Below, piece by piece: positions 5,122 through 14,501 of a stretch of 24,339 bases of DNA. A program made the position numbers and the translations under genes. The notes under the pieces were generated by a model. The model made no database searches and had not been told where the DNA came from. It was given only the letters and a program-made list of their open reading frames with translations. This DNA comes from a virus. Where the stretch lies: positions 1 through 24,339 of the IMG/VR virus record IMGVR_UViG_3300048113_000042; one strand, given 5' to 3'. Position 1 is the stretch's first letter. Each line of letters starts with the position of its first letter.

Positions 5122-8027
5122 TATGCCATCGCCTGTCCAGCCGTGAAGCCGTAGTAAGTAGTCCCACCATCAATCGTATAGAATACAAACACATCTACAC
5201 CACCACTGGTTGCTGTCAAGGTAGGCGCTGTGCCTCCCGCCCAGTCAACACTAGCAGGCCAAGTAATTGTGCGAGCTGTGGTGTCCTGAATAATTTTGAG
5301 CGTGAAGGCCGAAGCATTGCCTGTGGCTGCCGGGTTGCTAAAGGTGTAAGTAGTATTGCCTGTGAGGTCATGTACAAAGTTTGTAGCAGTAGCAAGGTTA
5401 ATAGTAGTAGATGTGCCTGCAAGCGTTACAGCGTCTTCAGTGATGCCGCCAGCTATAGTAATGCTTCCGTTTACATCTACGCCTGCGCTAGTAGTTGTTA
5501 GCCTATCAACACCATTATGATTTAACTGACAGCTACCAGCAGTATTAAACCTAGCATAAGTTTGGCCACCCACTCCTGAAACACCATTACCAATATCAAC
5601 ATAGCTAGTGCCGCCAATAAACAGGTTGCCAGTTCCGTAGTCGCCCACATAACTGTTGGAGCCATCATGGAATATTTCTAGGTCTGCTGAAGTGCCAAAG
5701 TTGGCCTTAACATTGTCGTTAAGATTCAAGTCACCAGTAAGAGTTCCACCAGCTTTAGGTAGAGCAGCGTCAGCAGTAGTGCCTTGTGCGGCTGTGGCGT
5801 AGTCAGCGGAGTCAAACGCTTTAACCTGTGCAAGGTTAGTAACCTCTGAGTCCATCAAAGCACCAGCAGCAGTGACGTTAGCTGTGTCCGTTACGTCTGC
5901 ACTGGCTTCAATACCATCTAACTTAGCGCCATCAACAGAAACATCACGACCATCAACAGTTCCAGTCAAAGCAACATTGCCACTCACATCAATACCAGTA
6001 GCGGTTGTTGACATCTTTTGAACGTTGTTATGCTTCAGGTCGCAACTACCAGAAGTATTAAACCTGGCGTATGTCTGACCACCAGCCCCAGAAACACCGT
6101 TACCAATATCGACGTAAGCAGCGCCACCTATAAATAAGTTTCCAGTGCCCGTATCTCTTACATAGCTATTGCTACCGTCATGTAATAGTTCAAGGTCGTT
6201 TCCTGTTCCAAGCTGTATTAGGTCGTTATCCGATACCTTAATATCGCCATTTACTTCAACACCTGAAGACGTCGTTGCTAGTCTATCAACACCATTGTAA
6301 TTTAGCTGACAGCTACCAGCAGTATTGAATCTGGCATAGGTCTGACCACCAGCCCCAGACACGCCATTGCCAATATCAACGTAACTTGCCCCGCCTATGA
6401 AAAGGTTTCCTGTCCCGTCATCGACTACATAACTATTGCTACCGTCATGGTATATCTCTAAATCAGTGCCAACACCGAACGTAGCTTTATCATTGTCGCC
6501 TAATGTAAGGCCGTTTGCTGTGACTTCTCCGCTAACGTCTATGCCCGTGGATGTTGTTGACATCTTCTGAACGTTGTTGTGTTTTAGATCGCAACTACCC
6601 GAAGTGTTAAATCTTGCATAGGTCTGACCACCTGCGCCTGATACACCATTGCCAATATCTACGTAAGCAGCGCCACCTATAAATAAGTTGCCAGTTCCAG
6701 AATCAACTACATAACTATTAAGGGCGTCATGGTAAATTTGGAAATCTAAACTTTGACCAAACAATGCCTTGTCATTGTCACCAAAAGCTACGTTGTTGCC
6801 GCTAGTTTGGTTTCCAAGTGCCAGTGTTTCTGCCAGAGTTTCGCCACCACCGCTACCACCAGTGCTTGCAATTGTTCCGTCAGCAGCAATAGTAATGTTA
6901 GCGCCTGCGGTTAAGGAGGCCACGACGTTGTCAGTATCAGTAACGTCAGCTAGAGCCTCAATGCCATCCAGCTTAACCCCATCAGAGGAAACGTTGCGAC
7001 CATTGACAGTACCGTTTACCAATACACCAGAGTTTGTAGTCTCCAGCCTATCAACATTGTTGTAGTTTAACTGACAGCTTCCAGATGTATTAAATCTTGC
7101 ATAGGTCTGCCCACCAGCGCCAATAACTCCGTTACCGATGTCAACATAACTTGCGCCACCTATGAATAGGTTACCTGTGCCGTCATCAACTACGTAGCTG
7201 TTCGCTCCATCGTGATATATTTCGAGATCAGTGTTAGCACCAAAAGTAGCTTTATCGTTATCAGCAAATGCAATGTCGGTTCCACCAGTGGCGTTGCCAA
7301 GAACAAGTGTCTGAGCAAGGGTCTCACCACCACCACCAGTGCTGGAGATTGTTCCGTCTCCCGCGATAGTAATGTTAGTACCAGCAGTCAAAGATGCTAC
7401 AACGTTAGTGGTGTCTGTAACATCTGCACCTGATTCAATACCGTCCAGCTTAGTACCGTCTACCGAAACATCACGACCATCAAAAGTGCTAGTGGTAGTT
7501 ACAGGGCCAGTCAGAGCGCCACCAGTTAATGGCAGGAAATCACCACCACCGCCACTTGGTGTGTCTGCAATAACATTACCATCCCCATCAAACCCTAAGA
7601 ATTTGTTAGCTCTGTTGGCCGCTAAAGGCAGATCAAGGGTTGCGCTATCCTCTTCATCTTGCAGACCAATAGACCGACTTATATCAGTTTGCAGTTGGTT
7701 CATTGCGATGTAAGTTTTATCGAAGTCAGCATTTACATCGGATGCAAGGAAGTCACCAGAGTTTTGATAGTTCGTTGTCCTGGTAATAGGCATCGCCAAT
7801 AAGAGAGCAATCTTGTCGCCGCCAGACGCAGGAGAAATAAGAAGCACGTTTCCGCCACCGTCAGATCCTACTCCGGTAACAAGGTAGTCGCTACCAATAG
7901 AAAGCTCTACCCCATTCTGGAGAACCTTTATGTCGCTGTTAGACAGTATCTCGAACGTGTAGGCAAAAGTAGTCTGCCCAACCGATGCAATGTAGTCGTT
8001 TCTAGTTACTCCACCAGTTACAGGCAT
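5121..8027 (-). CDS. tail fibre protein with T7-type N-terminal domain and five internal repeats
   Basis: A 968-residue tail fibre. Residues 1-150 resemble the T7 gp17 N-terminal tail-attachment domain (FAYTFEILSNSDIKVLQNGV, GDKIALLLAMPITRTT, DFDKTYIAMNQLQTDI). The body holds five ~85-residue repeats at about 255-339, 416-500, 510-594, 599-683 and 770-854. Each contains NSYV..(G)TGNLFIGG, YVDIGNGV.G.GGQTYARFNT and an SC(Q/D)L segment. Three copies of VDG-x-KLDGIE (about 188-211, 346-370, 696-720) lie between them. The C-terminal 100 residues (TNFVHDLTGNTTYTFSNP, TITWPASVDWAGGTAPTL) form a common fibre-end module. The glycine/asparagine-rich repeats predict a trimeric beta-structured shaft. 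It has a strong GAGGA ribosome binding site and a 71-base promoter-like gap upstream. Confidence 0.88.
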   Translation of the reverse strand: MPVTGGVTRNDYIASVGQTTFAYTFEILSNSDIKVLQNGVELSIGSDYLVTGVGSDGGGNVLLISPASGGDKIALLLAMPITRTTNYQNSGDFLASDVNADFDKTYIAMNQLQTDISRSIGLQDEEDSATLDLPLAANRANKFLGFDGDGNVIADTPSGGGGDFLPLTGGALTGPVTTTSTFDGRDVSVDGTKLDGIESGADVTDTTNVVASLTAGTNITIAGDGTISSTGGGGETLAQTLVLGNATGGTDIAFADNDKATFGANTDLEIYHDGANSYVVDDGTGNLFIGGASYVDIGNGVIGAGGQTYARFNTSGSCQLNYNNVDRLETTNSGVLVNGTVNGRNVSSDGVKLDGIEALADVTDTDNVVASLTAGANITIAADGTIASTGGSGGGETLAETLALGNQTSGNNVAFGDNDKALFGQSLDFQIYHDALNSYVVDSGTGNLFIGGAAYVDIGNGVSGAGGQTYARFNTSGSCDLKHNNVQKMSTTSTGIDVSGEVTANGLTLGDNDKATFGVGTDLEIYHDGSNSYVVDDGTGNLFIGGASYVDIGNGVSGAGGQTYARFNTAGSCQLNYNGVDRLATTSSGVEVNGDIKVSDNDLIQLGTGNDLELLHDGSNSYVRDTGTGNLFIGGAAYVDIGNGVSGAGGQTYARFNTSGSCDLKHNNVQKMSTTATGIDVSGNVALTGTVDGRDVSVDGAKLDGIEASADVTDTANVTAAGALMDSEVTNLAQVKAFDSADYATAAQGTTADAALPKAGGTLTGDLNLNDNVKANFGTSADLEIFHDGSNSYVGDYGTGNLFIGGTSYVDIGNGVSGVGGQTYARFNTAGSCQLNHNGVDRLTTTSAGVDVNGSITIAGGITEDAVTLAGTSTTINLATATNFVHDLTGNTTYTFSNPAATGNASAFTLKIIQDTTARTITWPASVDWAGGTAPTLTATSGGVDVFVFYTIDGGTTYYGFTAGQAMA
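5466..5720 (-). repeat. fibre repeat 5 (class A)
   Basis: Residues ~770-854 of the tail fibre, with TSYVD, SCQLNHNGVDRL and an ending in VNG. It is separated from repeat 4 by a long linker containing a VDG-x-KLDGIE unit and an alanine-rich segment (QGTTADAALPKAGGTLTGDL). Confidence 0.85.
5979..6233 (-). repeat. fibre repeat 4 (class B)
   Basis: Residues ~599-683 of the tail fibre, with AAYVD, SCDLKHNNVQKMSTT and IDVSG. It is almost identical to repeat 2 in its second half at protein level. Confidence 0.85.
6246..6500 (-). repeat. fibre repeat 3 (class A)
   Basis: Residues ~510-594 of the tail fibre, with ASYVD, SCQLNYNGVDRL and an ending in VNG. It is closely similar to repeat 1 in protein but differs at many third codon positions. 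Confidence 0.85.
6528..6782 (-). repeat. fibre repeat 2 (class B)
   Basis: Residues ~416-500 of the tail fibre. The class B signature is AAYVD with SCDLKHNNVQKMSTT and an ending in IDVSG. Confidence 0.85.
7011..7265 (-). repeat. fibre repeat 1 (class A)
   Basis: Residues ~255-339 of the tail fibre. The class A signature is ASYVD with SCQLNYNNVDRL and an ending in VNG. It is the only copy with GVIGAGG instead of GVSG. Confidence 0.85.
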
Positions 8028-8066
8028 AGCAGTTCCTCAAAAATAATGTTCATAAATATGTGCTCA

Positions 8067-8072
8067 ATTATA
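8067..8072 (-). promoter_or_regulatory. -10-like element before the tail fibre gene
   Basis: A perfect TATAAT lies on the minus strand about 40 bases before the tail fibre ATG, within a 71-base AT-rich gap in otherwise gapless packing. No good -35 hexamer is present 16-18 bp upstream, so the call rests on the -10 and the position. Confidence 0.35.
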
Positions 8073-8098
8073 CTAAAAATTGGTTAAAAAATATACAG

Positions 8099-11000
8099 CT
8101 ACTCGGCTAATCTTTCGATCCCACGCAGCACTGACAGGTTCTGCAAAGGGACAAGTCTACGCAACGCCCTAACGTCTGCCTCAGTCATCGGCTCCTTGCT
8201 TGTAAGTGCATTACTGGCTGCCACAGTGGTACTCAGTAGGCTGCCAAAAGTCGGCCCCAGAAGCGATTCTGACACGGTACGAGATACAAACCTAGATGCA
8301 GGTGCGCTAATGCCAAGCAGGGGTCTAACTCCAACAGAGTTGCTAGAAATCTTCTCAATAGTATTGTTGATCTCACCAATAACGCCTACAGCACCTGATC
8401 GGTCAATTCCCTCAATTACCCAAGCTGCCGGATCATCACTTGTCTCTCTGCCTGCAAGGTTTGACTTGAGGTAGTACGAAAACATACCCATGCCCACCAA
8501 GGAGATAGCGCCTCCAATAGCGTTATGATCTTGGCCCTGTACGCCAGCAACAAGTACGCGCTGTGTGGCAGACAGTATGAATGATCTAAACTGACCAATG
8601 CTCTTACCTAGTTCGCTAGACATGAAGAGGGGCTTCTCCTGACCAGGCATAATGATTACTCGGTCAGACTCCTTACGCATAGCTGCACCCCACATACGTT
8701 CCAAGTCTGGTCGATCCCAGTTCTTAGCGTTAGTGATCCACACACCATCTTCATTCTTACCATACTTGTTGACCTGCTCCATCATATCCATTGCTGACTG
8801 CTTATCAATACCAAGTCTAGTCAATCGCTTGTCAAACTTGCCCTTAGATAGTCCGTCAAAGATAGAGGTCTGCATGGTAACAGCGTGTAACTGTTTCATG
8901 CCTGAAGTCCAATAGTCCAAGAAGTTGATGCGACCAAACTTGTTAGCAGCCGATCTAAGCCCCCTTTCGACCGCTGTGCCGCCTTGCGTGTAATCCCCTA
9001 CGTCAGCTATTACTTCTGCCTTACCTGACATTAAAACGTCCGTGCCGATGCCGTAACGCTTGGCTTCTGCTGCCGCCAACTTGAACTGCTTAGTGTTGGT
9101 TGCAAGTGCGCCCAATCCCCTAGAGAATGTTTTGGTAAAGCCCTCAGCCATAACGATACGCGCAGCATCTGGTAAGCTCGATACAGTCACGCCACCCAGA
9201 AGTCGGAGATAGTTAAGGTCACGAGATGATCTGCCAATACGAGTCCATACATTGTCCTCTTGGAATCCGTACACGCCCCTAATGCGATCACGCATACCAG
9301 CAATGTCACGAATGTCAGCATCCATCTTGTTGCCCAGCTTGATGCGTAGCTTATCTTTCTGGATGTCCGTTAAGTCAGTTCGCTTTTCAACCGCCTTGGC
9401 TTGGTCTGAGTAGTAATCTCGTATCTGCTTTATTTCGTTATCAAGTGTTACATTGCCAAACTTACGAGTAAGCTCAATGTCAGCACCAGTTTGCTGTAGG
9501 TATCTCGCACCCAGAGCCTCAATGTCATTCTCAAGGAACTCTTCGATAAGGTCGTCTTCGATGGTGAACCTTCTTGCTCTTAGGGGGCCGCGCAATGCAG
9601 TAGCACCATTCAAGCTAGAGCCTTTGTTGCCTGAGCTAAATCCTTCGCCCATCTTCCAGTCGTATGGCAAGCGTCCGTCAGGAGTGCCTAGAATGCGCTG
9701 GTGAATCTGTTGAGCAATGTTCTCGTAGTCTTCTGGCTCAAAGTCCTTGCCCTTCTTGAACTCTGCTTTATCTATGATTGCCTGTAGCTTTGCTATCTCG
9801 CCATCAGCAACATCTCCAGCATCTAGCTTATCTTGAGCATCCTTAGCATTCTGATACAGAGTCTCGTCTTTGTCCTTTAGCCACTTAGATACCTTGGATA
9901 TAAACGATGGCATATTGGCCTGAAGTTTCTGCTTGTTGTAGACCCTGTTAAGGTAGTTTACTGATGTGGATACATCTACGTCATCAGGGAGCATATTAAG
10001 CTCAATCATCTCGTCACGCAGGGGATTGTATAGCTCGTTGCGCCAGTATTCAGCAGATGCCTTAATCTCTGGAACGTCACTATCACCAGTGCGAACTGCC
10101 CTAGATACGGCCTCATTGAACTCTCTGCGCTTCATCTTGCCACCACCTTTTCGGTACTGGTCATAAGCTCTATTGTTATTGTCTATAGAAGAGTAAAGAC
10201 GACCACTCTTAATTTTTGATAAAGACTCAACAGACTGTAGTGGAGCGCCATCAACGTCAACAGGGTTCTCTGCAAGCATATTGGCTACTCTACGAGTAAC
10301 AAGGGAATCACTGGTCATAGTGCGAGATAGGGGATCAAAGCCAAAGACCTTAACCAAACCCTTAGCCAACTTACCCTTTACCTCAAACGTGCCTTCTACT
10401 GTCTTTGCCGCGCCAACACTGTCATAACCTGCCGCCACATTGGAAGCATCAAGGGATGGGTTCTCACCTCTAGCAATCTTACCCTCTGGATCCATCACAT
10501 CAGCAAGCTCTTGGACAGCCTTCTCGTCAATACCGTAGTTGCCCAGCTTGTTTGCAGCAACGCCCAGAACACCGCCTAACAGCACTCCTGCGCTCATGTT
10601 AATAGCTGACTCACCGTAAGTCCTTGTAAGCTGTGTAGAGTGTAATGCGGCCTCTTGAATGGCAGTCTCAACTCCCACGATAGAGCCTGTAACAGCAGCA
10701 CTACTCAATATGCTTTTGCCTGCACGATAAGTGTTAGCAACTGCACCCCCGATAGTCAGGAGTGAGATAGGGTCAGCAATAGCAATAGGCAGCCCAAGAA
10801 CAAACGATGTAGCTCCACCTTGAGCGATTGTCTCTCTGTCTTGACGCTCTCTAGCATACTGGCTTCTAACGGCCTCTAGCTCGCTGTCATCGTCTGCATA
10901 TATGGCAGTGGTAACAAACCCCTCATCTGACTTCTCTTCTTCAGTAAACATAGAGTAAGCATCAAAGGTCGGATCATCCTTGGTGTCAGGAAGTCCAACA

Positions 11001-11155
11001 GCTTCAGTAAAGAAAGAACCAACAATGTTTTCTTGGCGAAACAATGCGCCAGCAATATCACCTACTGATGGCTCATCAAGTTCCTCTCCGATCTGTGGGC
11101 TATAAGAAGCTACTCTTTCTACTAGCTGTGTCTCTGGCATTGGCACAAATGGCAT
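8099..11155 (-). CDS. internal virion (ejection) protein, T7 gp16-like
   Basis: The 1018-residue product is the largest in the window and sits where T7 gp16 sits, just before the tail fibre. Residues ~117-202 are strongly hydrophobic with alanine/glycine runs (FVLGLPIAIADPISLLTIGG, VLLGGVLGVAANKL), typical of ejection proteins that insert in the cell envelope. The middle (about 430-640) is charged and helical. The C-terminal part has features recurring in these proteins: ATQRVLVAGVQG, WVIEGIDRSG, LLGPTFG and RRLVPLQNLSVLRG. I see no lytic transglycosylase (ES...GAMQ-type) motif at the N-terminus, unlike T7 gp16. Its role is to form part of the internal core and the DNA-ejection channel. Confidence 0.8.
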   Translation of the reverse strand: MPFVPMPETQLVERVASYSPQIGEELDEPSVGDIAGALFRQENIVGSFFTEAVGLPDTKDDPTFDAYSMFTEEEKSDEGFVTTAIYADDDSELEAVRSQYARERQDRETIAQGGATSFVLGLPIAIADPISLLTIGGAVANTYRAGKSILSSAAVTGSIVGVETAIQEAALHSTQLTRTYGESAINMSAGVLLGGVLGVAANKLGNYGIDEKAVQELADVMDPEGKIARGENPSLDASNVAAGYDSVGAAKTVEGTFEVKGKLAKGLVKVFGFDPLSRTMTSDSLVTRRVANMLAENPVDVDGAPLQSVESLSKIKSGRLYSSIDNNNRAYDQYRKGGGKMKRREFNEAVSRAVRTGDSDVPEIKASAEYWRNELYNPLRDEMIELNMLPDDVDVSTSVNYLNRVYNKQKLQANMPSFISKVSKWLKDKDETLYQNAKDAQDKLDAGDVADGEIAKLQAIIDKAEFKKGKDFEPEDYENIAQQIHQRILGTPDGRLPYDWKMGEGFSSGNKGSSLNGATALRGPLRARRFTIEDDLIEEFLENDIEALGARYLQQTGADIELTRKFGNVTLDNEIKQIRDYYSDQAKAVEKRTDLTDIQKDKLRIKLGNKMDADIRDIAGMRDRIRGVYGFQEDNVWTRIGRSSRDLNYLRLLGGVTVSSLPDAARIVMAEGFTKTFSRGLGALATNTKQFKLAAAEAKRYGIGTDVLMSGKAEVIADVGDYTQGGTAVERGLRSAANKFGRINFLDYWTSGMKQLHAVTMQTSIFDGLSKGKFDKRLTRLGIDKQSAMDMMEQVNKYGKNEDGVWITNAKNWDRPDLERMWGAAMRKESDRVIIMPGQEKPLFMSSELGKSIGQFRSFILSATQRVLVAGVQGQDHNAIGGAISLVGMGMFSYYLKSNLAGRETSDDPAAWVIEGIDRSGAVGVIGEINNTIEKISSNSVGVRPLLGISAPASRFVSRTVSESLLGPTFGSLLSTTVAASNALTSKEPMTEADVRALRRLVPLQNLSVLRGIERLAE

Positions 11156-11160
11156 ATTAC

Positions 11161-13713
11161 TTATTCCCCTACGCTTGGGTCTTTAATAAATTCCTGAACA
11201 TCCATAACTTCATCGGTAACTTCAAAAGGCTTTCTATTCAACGACTTAACGTAGTCATCACTAGCCTTTTCGATTCCGTCCATTATAGCGTAAGCAGCTA
11301 AACCAATGTTCTCAAGCGTTGCTGGCAGACCAGTGGCAAGAACCACCTTCCTTATGTTTTCAGGAGTAATCAACGATGGAATACTTGCTACCGACTCTGC
11401 GCCCTTAGCTATAAGCGCCCCAGCACTTGTACTACTTTGCAGGGTCTTACGCATTCTCTCACGATCTTCTTGCGCTCTAGGAGTATCAAGCCCCAAACTA
11501 ACATCAAGCTCACTACGCTTCTCTCTTACTTCTTCAGGTGTTCCAAGAGGCTGCATTCCTTTCTCAGCATTGGCTAAAATGTTTTTATTCTGTCGTCTAG
11601 TAAACTCTGCAACGTCAGGAATAAAGCGGTCTGTCGGCTTCAGTCCTGGCCCCATAACAAACACGCTTTCCAAAGTGCCAAACTCATTCTTAATCATAAT
11701 TCGATATGATGGCTGTCCAGTTGATGCCTGTCTTGAGGTGGTAGCGTCAGTCTTGAGGAATATGTCTTCTGCGCTTACCTTCATGCCTTGTGCGTCAAAA
11801 AGCTCTTGTAATTCAGTTCTAATGTAAGATGTGTCTTCTGTTACAGGGAGTTTATAGTACTGCTCTGGCGGATACTTCATTAGACCAAACTCACCACGAC
11901 CCCAGTTAGCCTGTACTGATCTAGCGGCATTATCTTTGGCCTGATCAATAGTTGACCCTGCACGATAGAAACCTTCTACTAGCTTGCCGTAGTCGCTAAC
12001 AAGAGCATCAAATCCAGCCGCCTCCTGAAAGTCAGCCTCACTCTCAAACATTCCAGTAAACTGTTTTGTAACTTCTGTAGCGTAAACAGGTGCTCCAAAC
12101 GTATCGTCATCATCCTTGATCTCTGTTGCCCTAGCCTCAGACCGAGCCTTCATTTGCTCAGAGCCAGTACCAACAATGTTCCTAGCCATCTGGAGAGCGT
12201 CTTCAGGGGGAATCCCAGACCGAATAAACGAATCCATGTGGGTTGCTAGTACAATTTCATTCTTTGAGAAAGCAGTCTCACCAACACCAGGTATTTCTTG
12301 AATCTGTGTAATGGTTCTGTAAGCATTGGCAACTTCTTCAGGGTCTTGAGAAATAAGACCGGCCTGTATCTCATCCTTCAACTGTTTTGGAACATGACCA
12401 GATCGCTGAACAAATGTAGCTTGCTGTGCGCGTCTTAGGTCTGGGTTGGTAGGCAGCCCACCCTCGGACTCTGGAGTGCTAGTAACTACCTCATAAAGGT
12501 TATCATAGTCCTTGTCGCTAACAGGAATGATTGGCTGATCACCCACAGGCTCAACACCTTTAATCTTGTTGGCAGCTCTTGAAATACCAGCATTCTTTTT
12601 TCTTTCTGTAGTGTTTACTTTGTTGATTGCCTTAATGCGACTTGATATGCCATCAGCGGTCTTGATAACTCCCCTATCAAAAAGCTCGTACACTTTACTG
12701 ACCAGCTCTTCAGGGGGTAATTCCTGATTAGCAATAAGAACATCTAGGGTAGACAGCTCAACCATCTCTTCCCTGCTCAACTTGGCATCTGCTTTTGCAT
12801 TAGCAGTTTCCATAGCAGTGACTTGAGTATCCAGCGTTGCCAATAGCTCTTGGTTTTTCTCTGCGCTCAAATCTGCATCAGGGTTTTCACGCAATGCCTC
12901 AACGATTGCACGACCATCTTCAATCTGCTGTTCTGGAGTACGACCTTCTGCTCTAATAGCTCGGTCAACTTCACCCAACTTGCCTTGTATAGTGATTCTT
13001 TCGTCTTGTGCAGTTAATAGCTCGGCTTGACGATCTGTAGTCATGTCACCTTGATCTACAAGTCTCTGCAAAGAAACGGCATACTCAGTAGCAAAGTCGG
13101 CTGTAGCAACAGTGTCACCAGCAAAGGCGGCATTAGATAAGCCTTTTTCGGCAACGGATGCAGCTTGGCGAACCTCAGTGTTGGCAATAGCTAAGTTTTT
13201 CTTTCGTTCGTTATCGGCAATCTTAATAGAGGTAGGATTATCTAGGCGAGCGTATAGGTTCTGAGCCTGACCCCTGTACTCTTCTGGCATAGCACCAAGA
13301 AGACCTTGCATCTGGGATTGTACTTTATTCTGATAGCCCACAATGTCATCAGGGAACTCAGTAGCGGCAGAGTCAACAATGTTGTTCATCTCTACAGATA
13401 CGTTGGCCTCATAGGTGTTACGCATAACAGCGTTGGCCTGAGCTGCACCAAACTTACCTGCGGCAACCTCTTCTGCTGGGCCTCTTAGCTCACCAGTTTC
13501 AGGGTCAATAGTACCTGTTTCAGCACTAGCAATTTCTGCTTGCTTTACTCTCTCAGACACAACCCTAGGCTTACCTATAGCCACAGCAGTTTCTTTCATA
13601 GTCTGGCCTAAACCAGCTAATGCGCGCATCTTGTCAGCTTCAGACGTATCTAGGGCAGTGGGGGTGAACTTACCGTAAAAACCAATTCTTTGTTGTCGGG
13701 GTTGTTTAGCCAT
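11161..13713 (-). CDS. internal virion protein, T7 gp15-like
   Basis: An 850-residue protein between the gp14-like and gp16-like genes, which is the gp15 position. It is almost wholly helical and charged, with long heptad-like stretches (EDGRAIVEALRENPDADLS, AKADAKLSREEMVELSTL, NTTERKKNAGISRAANKIKG) and no membrane segment or signal peptide until a mildly hydrophobic patch near the C-terminus (VVLATGLPATLENIGLAAYAI). It starts MAKQPRQQRIGFYGKFTP, a basic N-terminus common in podovirus core proteins. It is likely packed in the capsid core and ejected to form the periplasmic tunnel. Homology is inferred from position, size and composition rather than a diagnostic motif. Confidence 0.72.
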   Translation of the reverse strand: MAKQPRQQRIGFYGKFTPTALDTSEADKMRALAGLGQTMKETAVAIGKPRVVSERVKQAEIASAETGTIDPETGELRGPAEEVAAGKFGAAQANAVMRNTYEANVSVEMNNIVDSAATEFPDDIVGYQNKVQSQMQGLLGAMPEEYRGQAQNLYARLDNPTSIKIADNERKKNLAIANTEVRQAASVAEKGLSNAAFAGDTVATADFATEYAVSLQRLVDQGDMTTDRQAELLTAQDERITIQGKLGEVDRAIRAEGRTPEQQIEDGRAIVEALRENPDADLSAEKNQELLATLDTQVTAMETANAKADAKLSREEMVELSTLDVLIANQELPPEELVSKVYELFDRGVIKTADGISSRIKAINKVNTTERKKNAGISRAANKIKGVEPVGDQPIIPVSDKDYDNLYEVVTSTPESEGGLPTNPDLRRAQQATFVQRSGHVPKQLKDEIQAGLISQDPEEVANAYRTITQIQEIPGVGETAFSKNEIVLATHMDSFIRSGIPPEDALQMARNIVGTGSEQMKARSEARATEIKDDDDTFGAPVYATEVTKQFTGMFESEADFQEAAGFDALVSDYGKLVEGFYRAGSTIDQAKDNAARSVQANWGRGEFGLMKYPPEQYYKLPVTEDTSYIRTELQELFDAQGMKVSAEDIFLKTDATTSRQASTGQPSYRIMIKNEFGTLESVFVMGPGLKPTDRFIPDVAEFTRRQNKNILANAEKGMQPLGTPEEVREKRSELDVSLGLDTPRAQEDRERMRKTLQSSTSAGALIAKGAESVASIPSLITPENIRKVVLATGLPATLENIGLAAYAIMDGIEKASDDYVKSLNRKPFEVTDEVMDVQEFIKDPSVGE

Positions 13714-14123
13714 TATTCAAGTGCTCCGTATGCTTCAGCTCCACCAGAAAGCAATGTACTAGCAGCAGCATATTGACTAGCAGACCGAGCAGCAGCACCC
13801 TGACGTTTAAGTTGTGCTTGTTCTAGCCTCTCGGACAAACCTATCATGCCTTCGCTTAGACCCACTTGTTTGGCGCTTTCTAAGGCGATACTAGCGGGAG
13901 TTCCTTCTGCCTTAATACCAGACACACCCATGCCTACAATATTGGCTGCAAGGGCTGCATTAAGTTTCTGCTGACGTTCTAGCTCACGACTCTCAGCTGC
14001 TAGACGTTCTTGCTCGGCTTGCTGTTTAAATGCCGACTCTTGCGCCTTGCCTGCCTGTATTTGGCCATATGCAGTTACTGCCGTGCTGGCTGCAATTAAG
14101 CTGGCTGTGATATAAAATGCCAT
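13713..14123 (-). CDS. internal virion protein, T7 gp14-like
   Basis: A 136-residue protein with a hydrophobic alanine-rich N-terminal segment (residues 3-20, FYITASLIAASTAVTAYG), then a Q/E/A-rich coiled coil (about 22-58, KAQESAFKQQAEQERLAAES). A glycine-containing hydrophobic piece (NIVGMGVSGI) and a second helix with repeated Q and R (LSERLEQAQLKRQGAAARS) follow. This layout is typical of the smallest ejection protein of podoviruses, which enters the outer membrane. Its gene abuts the cupin gene and overlaps the gp15-like gene by one base. The order gp14-gp15-gp16 is kept. Confidence 0.75.
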   Translation of the reverse strand: MAFYITASLIAASTAVTAYGQIQAGKAQESAFKQQAEQERLAAESRELERQQKLNAALAANIVGMGVSGIKAEGTPASIALESAKQVGLSEGMIGLSERLEQAQLKRQGAAARSASQYAAASTLLSGGAEAYGALE

Positions 14124-14501
14124 TTAAATAACCTCTCGCTCTATTAGAGCTGCCTCTATTTCGTCAATATCTGTTAAGTCTGTTGGATGATATGTCACCC
14201 AAGTACACCCTGTCTCGCTATATATAACACGCTTAGTCCCAGGTATAGTTTCTCCCAAGTATGGTGCTGTAATGTATTCTCTTTCGTGAACGCTAGATAC
14301 CTCGCACTCCCCAGATACCACGCTAAAAAAATGCTTGGTCTTGTGTAAAGCCCCCACAACAATACTACCTGGAGGCATTACCATCTCTCTTGCATATATC
14401 CCGTCAGAAAAGTGATGCCTTGTTACTACATCAGCTTTTGGGAAATCTTTCATTATCTCTTGTAGCTGGTAAATACTGTCCTGCGTTACAACATCATTCA
14501 C
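14124..14501 (-). CDS. cupin-like protein
   Basis: This 125-residue protein shows a single small beta-barrel of cupin type. MPPGSIVVGALHKTKHFFSV contains the first-motif histidines (H53, H57), with E65 in SGE. The second half has a PG turn (IPGTKRVIYSE) and a late histidine (H105). Cupins bind a metal through such residues; phage members of this kind have no known activity. The gene starts with GTG inside the nozzle-protein stop (GTGA) and ends flush with the gp14-like gene, so it is expressed with the tail and core proteins and may be a virion component or assembly factor. No signal peptide is present. Confidence 0.65.
   Translation of the reverse strand: MNDVVTQDSIYQLQEIMKDFPKADVVTRHHFSDGIYAREMVMPPGSIVVGALHKTKHFFSVVSGECEVSSVHEREYITAPYLGETIPGTKRVIYSETGCTWVTYHPTDLTDIDEIEAALIEREVI

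Noticed and set aside
5466-7265. CRISPR-like or transposon-like repeat array
   Set aside because: The repeats are in frame within a single fibre gene, vary at synonymous positions and have no unique spacers or terminal inverted repeats.
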